From: Myripristis murdjan
Lineage: Eukaryota; Chordata; Actinopteri; Holocentriformes; Holocentridae
Assembly (NCBI RefSeq): GCF_902150065.1
Contig: NC_043986.1
Location: 12,113,890-12,177,889 of the forward strand
Length of the DNA: 64,000 nt
Reading direction: 5' to 3'
Part shown: in pieces, positions 1 to 12,840 of the stretch
Layout: each line of letters starts with the position of its first letter
How positions within the stretch are numbered: position 1 is the stretch's first letter
Notes under the pieces: generated by a model
The model's input: only the letters and a program-made list of their open reading frames with translations
What the model was told of the DNA's origin: nothing
Databases searched by the model: none
Program-made: the position numbers and the translations under genes

Positions 1-1126
1 CACTGAATCAAGACTAACATCAACCATCACTTTGCCCTGACAAGCATCCATTGTGTTTCCATTCCTTTAACTAACATCTAAATTAATAATGTTGCCAACA
101 AATAAAATATGCAGAACACTTATATCACAGACACGAGTTATAGGAGAGTTAAAATGTTGCCACTATCACGGATGGAATTCCCAAGTGTCCATAAAGTTCT
201 GAGAGGCAAAGAAGCAAACAAATCATCATTTATTCATTGGACCAACGCATGTTGAACCACTGTACAACCTTGTTCAAATGCCGAACCCATGTTCACCAGA
301 TTGCTTTTGATCACACAATCAAAGTGGACTTGAATCACAAATGTTTCCCAACCACATGAATACTTAATGTTCTTCCGCCAATACCCAGAAGAGACATCAT
401 AATTCACCACTGACTTTCAGGATATCACACCCAATTTAACACATTGTCAGACAGCTAAATAAATGATATTAGACAGTTTATTTCCTGTGCTGAACAATCA
501 TGAGTCTCAGAGCATGTCTTAATTTGTTGTGAGTCTTGCTCATGGTATAATCAGTCCAGACCCCGACAATATAGCTAACAAAAGTTACTGGCATGTGAGA
601 GCACACTACTGGCACTCAGTTGAGTCACTCCCATGGTTCAAACCTGTGTCTGCAGGCGGCAGAAGTCAACAGTGACAGGTTGAAACAATAACCGGGCTCT
701 GATTACTCACTAAAGCTGCCAGTGACTCACTGCTAAAGGAGACAGCACTGTTTCACAAGACAGAAAGCTAGCTAGAATGCTATCAGTGTGATGATGATCG
801 GTGTCACATAAATCATTGTCATTTAGCCTATGCTTGCACTGGGAGGAAGAGCTGACAGACCAGAGAGCCTCTTCAGGGTTAACAACTTCATTTCAAGCTG
901 TATTCTTACCATAATGAAAGCCATTTTCAAGTACAATATATCTTTTTTGTTTGCTTTCAATTTACCTACTGTTGAGAGAAAAACTCTGGAAACAATGAGT
1001 AATTTCAGGCAACTTCCAGAGAGTACATATATAAAAGCGCCTTCTCCTGACACACACATACACACTCACATACACATACACATACACACTCACCTGAAAT
1101 TCGAGATAAAAGAGGAGAGGGCTTAC

Positions 1127-1174
1127 CTGTCCACAGCCAGGAGCATTACACACAAAAGGTCGGTCGTCCCCCAT
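1127..1174 (-). CDS. atf7: atf7, first coding exon (partial gene)
   Basis: Start-codon exon of activating transcription factor 7, a CREB/ATF-family bZIP factor that binds cAMP-response elements as homodimers or with Jun. The minus strand reads MGDDRPFVCNAPGCGQ, which I recall as identical to the vertebrate ATF7 N terminus (ATF2 differs: MSDDKPFLCTAPGCGQ). The exon carries the first cysteine pair of the N-terminal C2H2 finger; the histidines and the bZIP lie to the left of the window. The 3' splice site is a CCCGCAG at 1199-1205 (exon begins at 1198, leaving 24 bases of 5' UTR) and the donor is CAG|GTAAGC with its GT at 1126-1125. The coding part is exactly 16 codons. Which fish paralogue this is cannot be told from 16 residues. 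Confidence 0.9.
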
Positions 1175-1198
1175 TTTTGCAAACAGCTTGCAATGTAA

Positions 1199-4062
1199 CT
1201 GCGGGAGAAGAGAGGAGGAAAACATTGTTGTGGCTTTTCTTGATTTGTGAATTGGCAAATCCTGAGAACAACAAAGCAGGGATGCTGTGGTTTTGTAGTC
1301 TTTGGTCGGAGCAGGAAGCAGAATGCTATTTAAAAATAACCCTGGCAAAGAGGAAAACACACACAGAGGCAGCGAGACCAAGTTTCCCTGGTGATACTTC
1401 CTTCACACAGGGGGCTTCTGGTTGGCCAATGAGGAGGCGCTTACAGAGAGGACGACAGCTACCGTTTACACAAAGACATCTCTTTCCGTCTCTCTCTTTT
1501 TCCCTCTATCTCTGTCTCTCTTTCCTCACTCCCAATCCCTCCCTCTCTTATCACCACACCCTCTCTTTAACCTCACCAGCAGCCCCCACCTTTTCCCAAC
1601 AAGCACCCCAAGCTCAGTCTCTCCTCTTCCACATTCAGCTGCCTCTCTGCACACAATCTCTGTTTCGATCATCTTCACCTCCTTTCTGAGGACTCTCATG
1701 TGATTCCACAGCACAAAAATCTTGCTGTGGCACAATCCCGCTGTCTCTATTATTATCTCTCACTGGTACTTGCTCTCATGGTTTTTGCCAACTCTCACGG
1801 TAAAGCCTGAGTAAAGGAGAAGTAAATGGACAACAGGGGCACCAAAATCCTCTGTCATTTGCTTGAATTAGCATGGAAAAGAAATGATTATGGTTATCGG
1901 TGCATAGCTATACTGCTGTTTCTACAATTAATATAGCATAAACACTTCAGACTACTGTGAAAAAGATGGACAAAACATTAGTCACATATACACTAGGCCT
2001 CAGAATACCAAGAGGTAACACTACAAACCAAATATTCCCTCTCTTCCCGAGTACATGCTACTGACAGAAGTTAAATATGCACACGCCACTGTTTTGTTTC
2101 CCCTCCTCTTGCAACTCAAGCTGAACTGACACAAACTAAAGCTGTGCAAGCTTCTCAGCTTCTTTGTCAGCTGTCTCCATGGAGGAACATAACGCCTGCA
2201 CCCCACTATGTTCCAAGACCCCCCCCCCCCAAACTCCCAAAACCACCCCACCCTCTACTGCACAGCTGAGCAGCACTCCATGTGAAGACAAATTGGGAAG
2301 TTTAGAAAAATAACTTGGTCATTAAATTTAAATCAGGAAATGCAAGGGGTGGTGGTAGAGCAGGGACATTAAAGTTTTAGCACTCCCAACTGGCTCAAAG
2401 TGACGTCTGGCAGCTATTACACAACTCTGTCCCACCGCTGAGACAACATGACAGTACACCAACATGCATCAAGGTCCTCACTATGTACACAGCCGGGATC
2501 ATTCCAATAAACAAAAGCTACTGATGTATTAGTGCAGTTTAATACATAAGCCTATTCTGTACATAGGCAAGGACTTCCAGGAATAATTATTTGAGTATGA
2601 CTGCGTTACTAAGCACACAGCTGCCTGTTAACCTCTACCGTACCTACTATATGGGCTGAGGAGAATGTAGCCTAACATTATTGACTGGGACAGATTATTC
2701 ATTATGTTGGCGAGGCATAAATGTTTGAAAGTTTTCCAGTGTTGAAGTCAGTGTATTTTCCTCCTTCCTCCCTCCGCGGAGGATAGTTGCCCCTGAGCCA
2801 ACACATGATTCCTTATGCTTTGCACTGGAATAGGACAGTCTATCATGCTGTGAGACTTGTAATAGAGCCGAGCCATTGTGTCTCTGAGCTCCTTGCCTTC
2901 ATGAGGAAAGGGGGCTGCATCTTGTTTGCCTGTAAAAAGCCCCGTCCCTCCCCATGCAGATCAAAGAGCCGATGAAGTTGAGCGGTCTGATTTCTTGCAG
3001 ACCTCCTAGGCTCTGGAGAAAAGCAACAGGCCAGTGCCAGGGCCCTCACAAAGTGCTTCCAATCCGCTGAGTCTATTTGGGCAGAGATGTGTCTGCAAAC
3101 GAGATACTCCATCTAGCTCGTTATACCGAGGGTGTGGACTGCATGGGGAAATGGACACATCTGGTGCAAGAGGGAACAGAGTTTACATCTTACTGAAGAC
3201 ATGCTCGACATTAACTAGCCTAGCTGGCACCGACATGAAATGTGGAATCTGATTTTGTGGGAAGTCCACCATAAATTCCAGATGACAGGATTGGAAAATA
3301 CTATGTTTTCATAGCTGCCCCGACCAATATCTTATAACCTGATTAAAACAGTGTGTTAAGGTCTTTACCTCGCCATTTACTGCTTGGCCTTGGGGTAAAA
3401 CAATCCATCTTAAAAGACAACTTAACAAAATTGCTGTACTATTTGTGATCCACTGCTAGATCTACATGAATACAGAAATACAGTAACCCATTTATATAAT
3501 GCTTTGATTCTCATGTTGCTCACAGTAAGGATAAAGCCTTAGAATCACTGAGTGAATCACTGAGTGAACCCTAAACAATGAAATGTTCTACTGCAACTGC
3601 ACACTGTGAAATCATTTCGTGGAGACCTCAACTACAGTATATGTATGAGACAATAAATCAGTCTGCAAGTCATATTAGTCCAGATGCACATCGCTGATAT
3701 CCATTACAGACATGGATATCAGTCCACCTATTTTTGCATCCATTCATCCAAGGTGACATGGAATCCATCAAAGTGCCCTAATTCCTGTCCCTCTCATTGA
3801 GCTGCCGGCAAAGTCCCACTGTTAACTTGGATTTCTCCTACTCAGCAGGTGTAGGGGAACGGGTCCCAGCTATAATCAGCCACAGCCATCCAGTGTTTGA
3901 TGCAGCCTGCTAGGAAACTGACTAAACAAACTGTATTAATAGCTCGCGTTGCAGCCGCGACTCTGGAATCTGAGGCTTGAATTGCCGGAGGGTAGGGGAG
4001 ACCCCACAAAAAAACAGAAAGGGAGGGTAGGGGGATTGAGTGAAAGAAAGAGAAAGAGGGAC

Positions 4063-4096
<34 letters not shown>

Positions 4097-5855
4097 TCAG
4101 TGACCGGTTCTGTTGAGAATCAAGGGTATTTGCTGGGTCACAGGTGAGGTACTGGTACATGCGAGTTATGAACATTTGGGACAGGAGCTCTAGGTTACAG
4201 CTGGGTGTGTGCAACAGCCAATATGTATTTATGTAAGCAAAGTGAACCTGAGATTTGGTAAATGGAACAAATGAAATCCTATATCTATGTCATAACTAGC
4301 AAGGTCTAAAAGTTAAATCCATGCAAAGCTAACAGACAAAGCAGGACAATAAAGACAGACCCAATGCAATTTTCTAAAACAAAATTAGAAACACGGCACA
4401 TCCATTCATGTATCAGCAACTTTTGAAGGGAGCTGCCATTGGGGTTTGGTGTTATGACGACAATTTAAGAAGAAAACTTGCCATGTCATTTGATCCTTAG
4501 GTTCTTGACAAAAGCCAGGCCAACACTGTATCTAGTGCTTACAACAATTTTGCGTAATCGTTCAGTACTATATTTGTGTGCTTAGTACAATACTGTAATA
4601 TAAAACCAGTAATAAAAATCAATATGCTTGAAGTCACTCATTCAAATATACAGGGGCAAATATGAATATATATAAATATATATATAAAAAAGTGTCCATG
4701 ATCAGCACATTCTGGATACAATACTCATTCTCATAAATACAAAGTCTAATGTTACAGAAATCTAGGAAACCCCCCAGTTCAGTCACATATAATTTTACTT
4801 TTCGGTCATTATTCAATATATCAGCATATTTAGGTTGACAGAACAGGCTGCAATTTTCTCCAGTGTAACACTAGTCTATGTGATGGAATGAGCTACAACT
4901 CTGCCAAAAACATGACCTACATTCCTAATGAAGGTGTTGACATGCATGGGGATGCGGATCGTGGGGTGTTCAAGAGCTCAAATTGCAGTAGTATGGATAT
5001 CATTATTACTTAAGGCTACTAAATAAACACTTTTGAGGTGTTCTTGCAGACACGTATTTTCATCACAGCATATTCCGTCGCCAAACGAGAGATATGCAAG
5101 ATTTAAATATATGAATATATAGTAAGAGATAATAAAATATGTCAAAACCTAAGTCTTGCAGTCTTGCTAGGGCGAGTTTCTTCCAGCCAACGTTGGCTGG
5201 CTTGAAAAGTTTGCCTTTTAGCCTCCATTACCCTCTGGCTGCGCACGAGCAAAGTTAGCCCTGCCTTTTCCCGTACAAGACCGCCTATTCTTTTCAGTAA
5301 TTGGCCATAAGCGTGTCAATCAGTGACATCTAATCCATGCATTGCTTTGGGTGCTGTCAATAACACCAGCGAGTATAATCTAATTGGTTAAAACCAAAAG
5401 CAACTTTTGTATCCAGAGCTGGTGGCTAGCTGCTCCTGCTAACGTTAACAACAGGCCGCTTACAGTCACATTCAACTGACTGGAGGAGCGCTCGTGCAAC
5501 ACCAAACCGTCGTCAGCGGCTATCACTTTCGATCATGACAACAAACTCAAATAAATATCCCTTTCGTTATCTCTGAGGTTAACTGTGCGAAATTTTGCGC
5601 GGCATCTTGAGCAGTCGAAACCCACTAACATAAGGAAAAGCTAGCAATTAGTTAGCAGGCTGACACTTGAGTGCAAACGAGACAGCGGACTGAGACGTTG
5701 TAGCTACCACAACAGTTTTGACAATTGACTGGACGTGCTGATTTACTGGTAAAACCCGGTGAAAACTACGGCTCCGGGCACTACTTTGTCCCAGTTTAGT
5801 GTGGACAGCGTGTATGTGGTAAATTCAAAGGGTAATAAACTGTTTACAAACTCAC
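1199..5855 (-). other. atf7 intron 1, no genes seen
   Basis: AT-rich intronic sequence with scattered short open frames and no recognisable protein. It holds a CT-rich stretch near 1480-1560, a run of C at about 2219-2230, a (GA)n tract near 4066-4096 and AT microsatellite-like sequence near 4663-4688. I found no RNA gene or intact mobile element. The part nearest the first exon (about 5200-5850) has more CpG than the rest and may belong to the promoter-proximal region. Confidence 0.5.
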
Positions 5856-6034
5856 CTTTGCGCCCTGTCTCTCTCTCTCACACTCTCTCTCTCTCTCTCT
5901 CGCTCCCTCTCCTCTCTCTTGGAATTTGACACTCCCCTCGCCTTCGAATCATCGCGAGGTTCCACGTCAGTTAAAAAACCCCAAGATGGCGAGATGCCTG
6001 ACTCCTGACTTTGAAACGCCAGTCCGCGGTTCAC
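5856..6034 (-). other. atf7: atf7 non-coding first exon (inferred)
   Basis: A strong minus-strand donor, CAAAG|GTGAGT, ends an exon at 5856, and the next acceptor downstream on that strand that leads into a recognisable exon is the atf7 start-codon exon at 1198. The intervening 4.65 kb would be intron 1. The exon holds a (CT/GA) tract near 5870-5925. The 5' edge is a guess, since no transcript start is visible. A short open frame runs through it, but it is low-complexity and does not resemble a known protein, so I treat the exon as 5' UTR. Confidence 0.5.
5963..5993. promoter_or_regulatory. candidate CRE half-site and YY1-type motif at atf7 5' end
   Basis: Within the inferred first exon of atf7, ACGTCA at 5964-5969 is a CRE half-site (TGACGT on the minus strand), and AAGATGGCGAG at 5983-5993 fits the YY1 consensus AANATGGCG. 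YY1 sites close to the transcription start are common in TATA-less vertebrate promoters. Both are short motifs and could be chance matches; the location in a CpG-containing 5' end is the only support. Confidence 0.35.
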
Positions 6035-6840
6035 GCAAAATTATAATGAGCTGCCTATGCTGGTGTTTCCACAATGCGTGGAGAAGACCTACCTCCCTCT
6101 ATTTGTCTGTCAAATCACGGATAATGCCATTAATAAATCGAATTTAAAAGCAACCCACCAAAAATTTGATCCACGAACACCGATACACAAAGGCGTGCAC
6201 TTCCGGACTACAAAACAACAACCACTGTCCCTCGGTCTTCCATGTGCTGTCCCTCTTTGCATGTCTTCTCCCTGTCTGTATTATTAAAATCCCACAAAAC
6301 TCTAACGACTGTGCCCGAAATTTTGTTATATTTTTGTTACTGCTAATTAACTAGAGCGTTCATTTTTATCCTTTATTGAAGCTAGCACCAAAGAAGCAAA
6401 TCATAAACTCCCAGTTATAACTCCCAGGCTTTAAGAATCATGCAATCTATGTTTAAAAATACATCAGAAATTATCATATAATTCAAGAAATGTTTGGTTT
6501 ACAATGTTTAAAAAAGATGCAGAGACTAGAGACAAATAGGCAACACACCTTTATCCTGCAGTATTTTTTTATTAGTATTGCTGATGCCCATTTAGGCCTT
6601 TTCCATAGAGTATAATATCCTAATGTACTCTATTATTATGTATTTTATTTCAATCCCAGTAATCAGTCTCGCAAACAAACAAACAAACAAAAAGTCCCAG
6701 GTTGTGGAGTGCTGCTGTGATTGGAGGATGAGTATGTGGCTATTGTGACATTTCAGTTCTTCTCCACTTTTTTTTAAAACTGTGTTTCTCTTCCTCCTTG
6801 TCAATTCCTTATCCACATAACTGCTGATATCACACTTAGA

Positions 6841-6846
6841 CGCGCG

Positions 6847-6909
<63 letters not shown>
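6841..6909. repeat. (CG)n(CA)n dinucleotide microsatellite
   Basis: A run of CG repeats passes directly into a long CA run, about 69 bases of pure purine-pyrimidine alternation. Alternating CG/CA is the sequence class best known to adopt Z-DNA under supercoiling. The open frames translated across it (poly Val-Cys) are artefacts. Confidence 0.95.
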
Positions 6910-6914
<5 letters not shown>

Positions 6915-7107
6915 GAAGAAAAGCAAAATGTCGAAACGAACAATTGAAGAGGGTCTTGTTCAGAGTTGCCTTGGTTTCCTTCCTGAAAACCCTTCCTGAA
7001 ACCCCCCGAAAAGTGAATGTCGATGGAGGGCCTGGGCAACATGCTGGAAAAACAATAGGTCTCCATAATTTCAACAAAACATTATTCAAGGTAAGCCCTT
7101 TTATCAG

Positions 7108-7190
7108 AATCTGAATCAGAATCAGACATACCTTATTGATCTTTGAGAGGAAATTGCGTCAGTTGCAGCTGCTCACATTCCCAAAAGAGA
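7108..7190 (-). mobile_element. LINE 3'-tail fragment
   Basis: The sequence ATCAGAATCAGACATACCTT followed by ATTGATCTTTGAGAGGAAATTG resembles the widespread fish retroposon tail (tactttattgatccc...gggaaatt), here in minus orientation. Only the tail is recognisable; no reverse transcriptase lies next to it. Similar tails occur at 39.2-39.4 kb (plus) and 43.78 kb (minus). Confidence 0.55.
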
Positions 7191-7673
7191 ATAATTAAAT
7201 TATAATAGAAAAAATAAATAATAAATCTAAAAACATGTGCCTTAGACATTTGTGGAAAAAAGTATGTGCTCTATGTATAAATATGCGAATCAATCCTACT
7301 AAATATTACAACAATAAGCACAGAAATAAGAAATTGATATGTAAGGAAAAAAGTGTACGTATATAGGCCATATATTCCACAGGGATATTGCAATATTGCA
7401 CTGCTGAACTGCTGTCAAGTCCTACAGGTATCAATTATTGCACAGTTAAATGGAGGAAGAAACATGTGGAGTGTGTGGAAATATGGGGAAAGTACTGAAG
7501 AGGAGGCAGCTGATGTACAACGAGGATTTTGTTTCCAAAAAAAAAAAAAAAAAAAAAAAAAAACACTTTTAAAGATATTTTACTTTGTGTTTCATGTCAC
7601 GTTTAAATCCCATTAGGATGCTGATTGCTTTACAGTCCAATATCTGTGTGTGGCCTCGGAGTTAAAGGATTAG

Positions 7674-7688
7674 AGAGCCCCCTGGTGG
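7674..7688 (-). promoter_or_regulatory. CTCF-like motif (minus orientation)
   Basis: On the minus strand the bases CCACCAGGGGGCTCT match the CTCF core CCASYAGRKGGCRSY at all but one position. No occupancy can be inferred from sequence alone. Confidence 0.45.
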
Positions 7689-8262
7689 ATGATGTGTGAA
7701 CTGAGTGGGCCAAAGTTCATATTTTACTTTTTTTTTTTTATGCCCCAGGAGAATAAATAAGCGGTGTATTAATCTGGCTGCTTTTAAGTGATACTTCTAC
7801 TCCCTTAAAGGATTAGTTTAAAACAATACTGTCTCCTGCCATTTCTTGTATTAAAAGCTTAGTCAACAAATGCATTTAGAAAGTTGCAGATATCACTATG
7901 GGGATCATAATTTCTTTCCCTTATATTGGAGACAATCTGATTTTGCTTGAGGCGTGTCATAACTGGGTTTCAAATTCATGCTGTCTTTTAGAATGAAGCA
8001 ACTAATTTTTGATTTTTATAAAATGAAAGACCATGGTGAGAAAATCAAATGAACATGAAGTCATTTACTTTCATTCTTTTGACAACGAAAAAAGCACTTG
8101 ATGGTTGTACACAAAATTGGTGCCACTGGGAAACAATGTAATATGGTTATATTTACATTATATTTACACTTCTGCAGAACAAACAAAATCAAGCACAAGA
8201 AAATGGTCAGATTTAGACAAATCCCATAACAAATTTAGGTACATTTCCAGATGCTTATTTAG

Positions 8263-8268
8263 TTTATT
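8263..8268 (-). promoter_or_regulatory. candidate asb8 polyadenylation signal
   Basis: AATAAA on the minus strand, about 750 bases after the asb8 stop. It is next to a poly(A) run on the plus strand, so it could belong to a repeat instead. Confidence 0.3.
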
Positions 8269-9018
8269 TAAAAAAAAAAAAAAAAGACAAAAACAAAAAC
8301 AAAAACGTAGTGATCATGCCACAGCTGCTACCATTTAAACATTTAGTATAAAATGAAGTAGTTTTCAAACATAGGTTGCAAAGTTTTGGACCAGTGAACA
8401 CCCTTAAAATATTTCAATTTAATGCTTCTCGAAAAAAAATAAAAATTGTAAGTACTTTGACATAGAAACAAGCTGTTTTCTTTTCATTAAAACAAAGCCC
8501 AAACAAATACCAAATCACATATGACAGCAGGCATATTGACATGGAGCTCAGGAAGTGCATGTTGTTTTATCAGCGTGCTGTAATTTTGGAGAAGACAGAT
8601 AAGCCTACCTGGCATGTTTGTCTACATTTTTTGACACCAAAGATAACGTGTTGTTTTTTTGTTGTCTGTACGTAACAAAACAGTTCCCATCTGGCACAAT
8701 ACATTATGTTGGAACTGCATTTTTTCCTTGAAAATGCAAAAATGACCCTGCATTGTGGACTCAGAGGGAAATCCTTGTGAAAAAGGTGATCACTCATAAT
8801 TGCACACTCAAGCATCCATACACACCATATTGCATCCATTCATAAGCATCACTTAAGGAGCTGCAACCCCTGACAGAATTACTAGACAGCCTGCACCATC
8901 AAACATTGTCTGAGCAATATCATCTAACTCAATGGAGTGAGACTTTCTTGCCAATAAAATGCAGTGTAATGAGCTGTCTAATAATCAGCCAGGAGTAACT
9001 ATGAGGTCCCCTCTGGTT

Positions 9019-10884
9019 CTAATCCCTGTCTCTCAAAAGTAAATAGTCTTTGATAGACTCTGGTAAAGGGAGCTCTTTTACTGCAGTGGGGAGGAACTGC
9101 ACGCCCAGACTCTGCCGGACAGCACAGCGCGCCAGAGATCGAAGCGTGGGCGCCTGAGCCACCATGCTGGTCAGCCTCGCCAGTAGTTGGGGATCCTTAC
9201 TCAGCTCCCTGGGAAGGGTGCCGTCAGCCCGCCGGATCTCAAACCGCCCGGCTGCCCGGCACAGCAGGTCCAGGCACTCGTCCTCCTGCTCGGTGCCCAA
9301 GCCGCGGGCCAACAGGGCCACAAGTCGAGAGATCGGAGTCTGGCCCTTCAGGTTGGTCACATGGACTTGGGCCCCGTAGTCTAGTAGCACTTTGACACTC
9401 TCCAGGTTGCCCTTCATCGCCGCCCAGCTCAAAGGGGTGTCGTTGTTGTAGTCCCGGGCATTGGGACAGGCTCCGCTTTCCAGAAGGGCCCTCACACACT
9501 CTGGGTTATCTTTGAAGGCAGCCCAGTGCAGCGGAGTGTCCTTGTTACCATCCAGGGCGTTTGGCTGGGCCCCGTACTCCAGCAGCAGCTCCACACAGCT
9601 CTCGTCCTTCTCTGCTGCATAGTGCAGTGCTGTGCGGTTGTAGCCATCCAAAGCATTCACCTGACAAGGAAACCGAATGTTATGAACCATTGCTTCATGG
9701 GTGGCTGTTGACCTTTTACAGCTTTGGACAACATTAATGTCTGATGCCATGCTGAATTGAACCCTGATGTGTTTACCTGCTTGGTGTGGTTCATTTAGAT
9801 TGGTGAGAATGCCCTATTTGATGTGCACCAGAGTTTGGTTAAGCTGTGAAGTGAGAAAGGTAACTGCACTAACACTGCCAACTGTGGGTTTGAGAAAGTA
9901 ATTTCCCCTCGTAATCCAGTTATGAATTCATGACACTGCTCTTCTCTCCAGCCATCTGATGGCAGTGTGTCTGACTGGTATCATCACCAATCATATTGAT
10001 CATATTGATCTTTCACATTCTGTTTTGTTAATCTTCCATCAATGTGCAGACAATAGGACGATGACAGTCAAACATTAACTTCCATGATTCAGGATATTCT
10101 TCCTTTCTTAGCAATCACATCACTTTTGTTTCCATGCTATGGTCAGCTTTTATCTGAGCCGTGTGACAGCCAACAAAACCAAATGAAAGAGTTAACAGTG
10201 TATCTAACAACCTGTTAGGTGTGACAGTGACCTTAAAGTGACATTTAACCCTAAAACATCTGACCCATAAAACATCTGACCCTAAGAATATAGGTCACGC
10301 AGATTTTTTAAACCACCAAAGTCTATGTAAAAAAGTATGTGACCCACAAAGCTCGAATTTGCTGACCTGACATTCGTCACGTCATTTACCACGGTAAATG
10401 CTGGGCGTATTCCAGGAAGTATTGTTGTGTCGTGTACTATCTGGCAGAGTATGTCCCCATTCACTGGCTGGCCCTCAGAGGGACACTTGACAATAAAATT
10501 AATATTAATAAATGAGTCATAAGCATCCTCAAACTATAGAAATTAGCCATGCCATACCTCTGCGCCCTTCTCCAACAGCAGCTCCACGCAGTCTGCATCA
10601 GCTACCATACAGGCGCAGTGCAGGGGCTTCAGGGTGCCATGCATCCGGTTCACATCAGCTCCCTTTGGTGTGCGAGGGATAATCATGTCAATACAACTCA
10701 TAAAACATGGAGATGATTTGTAACTGTAGCCTGTCGAAGAGATGAGCGATCCTACCTTACGAATCAGATCCTCCACGTTGTCGTGTGGGAAGGAGCGGAT
10801 GGCTGCGATGGTGCGGATGAGCCGCTCAGACAAAGAGTATTTACTCTGAATGCTTTGCATGATGTACCACATAGTAGAGCTCAT
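9019..10884 (-). CDS. asb8: asb8, ankyrin repeat and SOCS box protein 8
   Basis: Substrate adaptor of a Cullin-5/Elongin B-C ubiquitin ligase: ankyrin repeats bind the target and the SOCS box recruits the ligase. Coding exons: 10884-10756, 10662-10558, 9660-9019 (43 + 35 + 213 codons, then TAG), 291 residues against 288 for human ASB8 as I recall it. The start MSSTMWYIMQSIQSKYSLSE matches the conserved ASB8 N terminus, so I prefer it over the ATG 16 codons upstream, which sits at the exon edge. Ankyrin units include DGYNRTALHYAAE, DGNKDTPLHWAAF and DYNNDTPLSWAAM. The C terminus has a BC-box-like stretch (TLRSLARCAVRQSL) and a Cul5-box LPLPESIKDYL. A possible poly(A) signal lies near 8265, giving a 3' UTR of about 0.75 kb. 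Confidence 0.95.
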
Positions 10885-12699
10885 GTGGAACAGAGGAACA
10901 TGGCACCCGGGCAGGGTGACACGACGGCACACTGAAACACCTTTTTCAAGATGCTAGAGTTTGAAAGCTGCAAGACATTATAGAGGTTTATGAGGTATAT
11001 GGTAAGTAAGGAGCAACAACATTATCCCAAGAGAGCAAATTACAAATTGCAACATGTTACAACTCTGAAAAGGGTTTAAGCATTTCACTCCATCAGTTCC
11101 AAAAAAAAATTTTTTTTTGCACTGATGGAGTGAAACAAGAAAAATCAACTACAAATACTTCTGCAAATTAATGTTTTAGTAGCATAAATGGTGCTAGGTG
11201 CATTTTTTTGTTTCTTATCATGGTATGAAAGGAAAAATGTAGAAATTAATTTAGAAGCATGCAAATCAAATATCAAAAATGTAGTCTGTCAAAGTAGTCA
11301 GCCTTGGGTTTCATTTGAATTTGACTTCTACACTCCTGATACATGCTAATCCTACATGTAATCTTGTGATTAATGATCTATTAATATTACATTTTGACTT
11401 AGAAACCTGCTACTCTGACTTTTCTGTTCCTAAATCTCATAAGAAATCAGACACTAAAAAGCCTGACCAGACGAACAGACGTACAGCATTTTAGAAAGGC
11501 AATAGACTGACCTAACACCTTAGGTTTTCACTTTGCAACACTGAAATATGGAAACAAATGTATATTAAACATAAGTTTATATAGACAGATAGATAGTCTG
11601 TCTGACAGTCTCTGCATCAGGGACTGCCACATGGAAATTATACTTAAAATTATACATTATGAGTATACATATATTTTATATATACATATTCTATTCTATA
11701 GATAATTTGCAGATATGTTTCATTACACATGTAGTCTGTGCAAAGGTTCAAAGGTGAAAGATCTATAGATATTCTATAAGTATATTTGAGTATATTTTAT
11801 TTGTATTACTCTTAATGGGTATGCAAAGCTTTTTTCTTGTATTCTTTGTATTGATCCACTTTATTCTGTTCCTTGTTTAATTATTATTATTATTATTTTT
11901 TTATAAAGATATATATTTATCCCAGTGTTGAGAGGGATATTTTGTGTTGTCTATTATTGTCCCTGTGCAATCTATCTATCTATCTGTCAGTCTATCTGCT
12001 TGTTGATCAGTGTTGACAGCAATCTTGCATGAGGACAATACACCTGCCATGATCCGTCATGAGGCCATATGCTCTTACCCTGGCAAAAAAAAAAAAAAAG
12101 ACTCAACTCTTAAGTGCCAATTTGTCTTATTTTCTCTAGAAGTGACCACTCTGGGCTCACAAAAACACTGCCAAGGCAACATGACTCCTGTCTTGACTTG
12201 GTGCTTATAATGTTAAAGATCTTGCTCTTTTGTTGCACTTGTTTTAAGTCGCTCGCGGAGCTGGGCGTCAGCAGAATGCCATTAATGCAACGTTGCATGT
12301 AAAGTGATGGCTGACACTGACAGCTAACGTTAGCCTGTTTAACAAGAACATACTGCAGGAACAAAAAGACACAGAGGGCCCGCTTATGGTGCGGCGGGTT
12401 TAACACCAATTTGCTAATTTTTAAAGCCAGTCCCTGTATTTAGCTGTGACACATGCCACCTGTCTGGCATGCAGCAGGAGACGGGTGTCGGCGAGCGAAA
12501 AATGTCAGGGCGAGCAGGCTTGCATTTTCCTACCAGTTAGCACGTTAGCTTAGCGAGCTAGCGTCGAGATGCGAGGAAAAATCGACACCTGCAGCGTGTA
12601 TTATCGAATGCCACTCATTGTAATGACTCGTGGACGCGTTTTTACAGCTCGCTTAACATTGCATATGAAGAAACTACTTCTACAAACGAGACAACATAC

Positions 12700-12840
12700 C
12701 GTTCCTGGTCCACGGTCTGAAGGTCTTCAGAGGCTGCTTCTGCTGTCTGCCTGCTGCTTGTTTGACATAAACACAGTGACGTCACCGCCTTGGCCACGCC
12801 CTCTCCCCCTCAGCCTGGAAACTCTCTCCGGTTTATCAGA
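12700..12840 (-). other. asb8: asb8 non-coding first exon (inferred) with CRE promoter element
   Basis: A minus-strand donor GGAACG|GTATGT ends an exon at 12700; the next acceptor with coding support is that of the asb8 start-codon exon (10931). The stretch upstream is CpG-rich and carries a full palindromic CRE, TGACGTCA at 12777-12784, and a CCACGCCC KLF/Sp-type box at about 12793-12800. The 5' limit is approximate. Intron 1 (10932-12699) is AT-rich, with ATCT microsatellite near 11970-12000, and I see no gene in it. Confidence 0.5.
12777..12784. promoter_or_regulatory. palindromic CRE (TGACGTCA)
   Basis: Perfect 8-base cAMP-response element in the CpG-rich 5' region of asb8. This is the binding site class of CREB/ATF proteins, the family encoded by the neighbouring atf7. 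Position relative to the true start site is unknown. Confidence 0.5.

Larger units (their letters stand above)
6041..8245. other. intergenic region between atf7 and asb8
   Basis: Between the 5' end of atf7 and the 3' end of asb8, both on the minus strand. It holds a CG/CA dinucleotide tract, a LINE 3'-tail fragment, a poly(A) run at about 7537-7563 that may be the tail of an old retroposed copy, and a CTCF-like motif near 7680. No coding sequence is recognisable; the open frames here run through dinucleotide or poly(A) sequence. Confidence 0.5.

Noticed and set aside
962-1381. 139-codon minus-strand open frame
   Set aside because: Only the 16 codons of the atf7 start exon plus its 5' leader are genic; the rest is intron read through, including a CA/TG tract.
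9164-9499. Open frames antisense to or out of frame with the asb8 last exon
   Set aside because: Shadows of the GC-rich ankyrin/SOCS exon with no similarity of their own.
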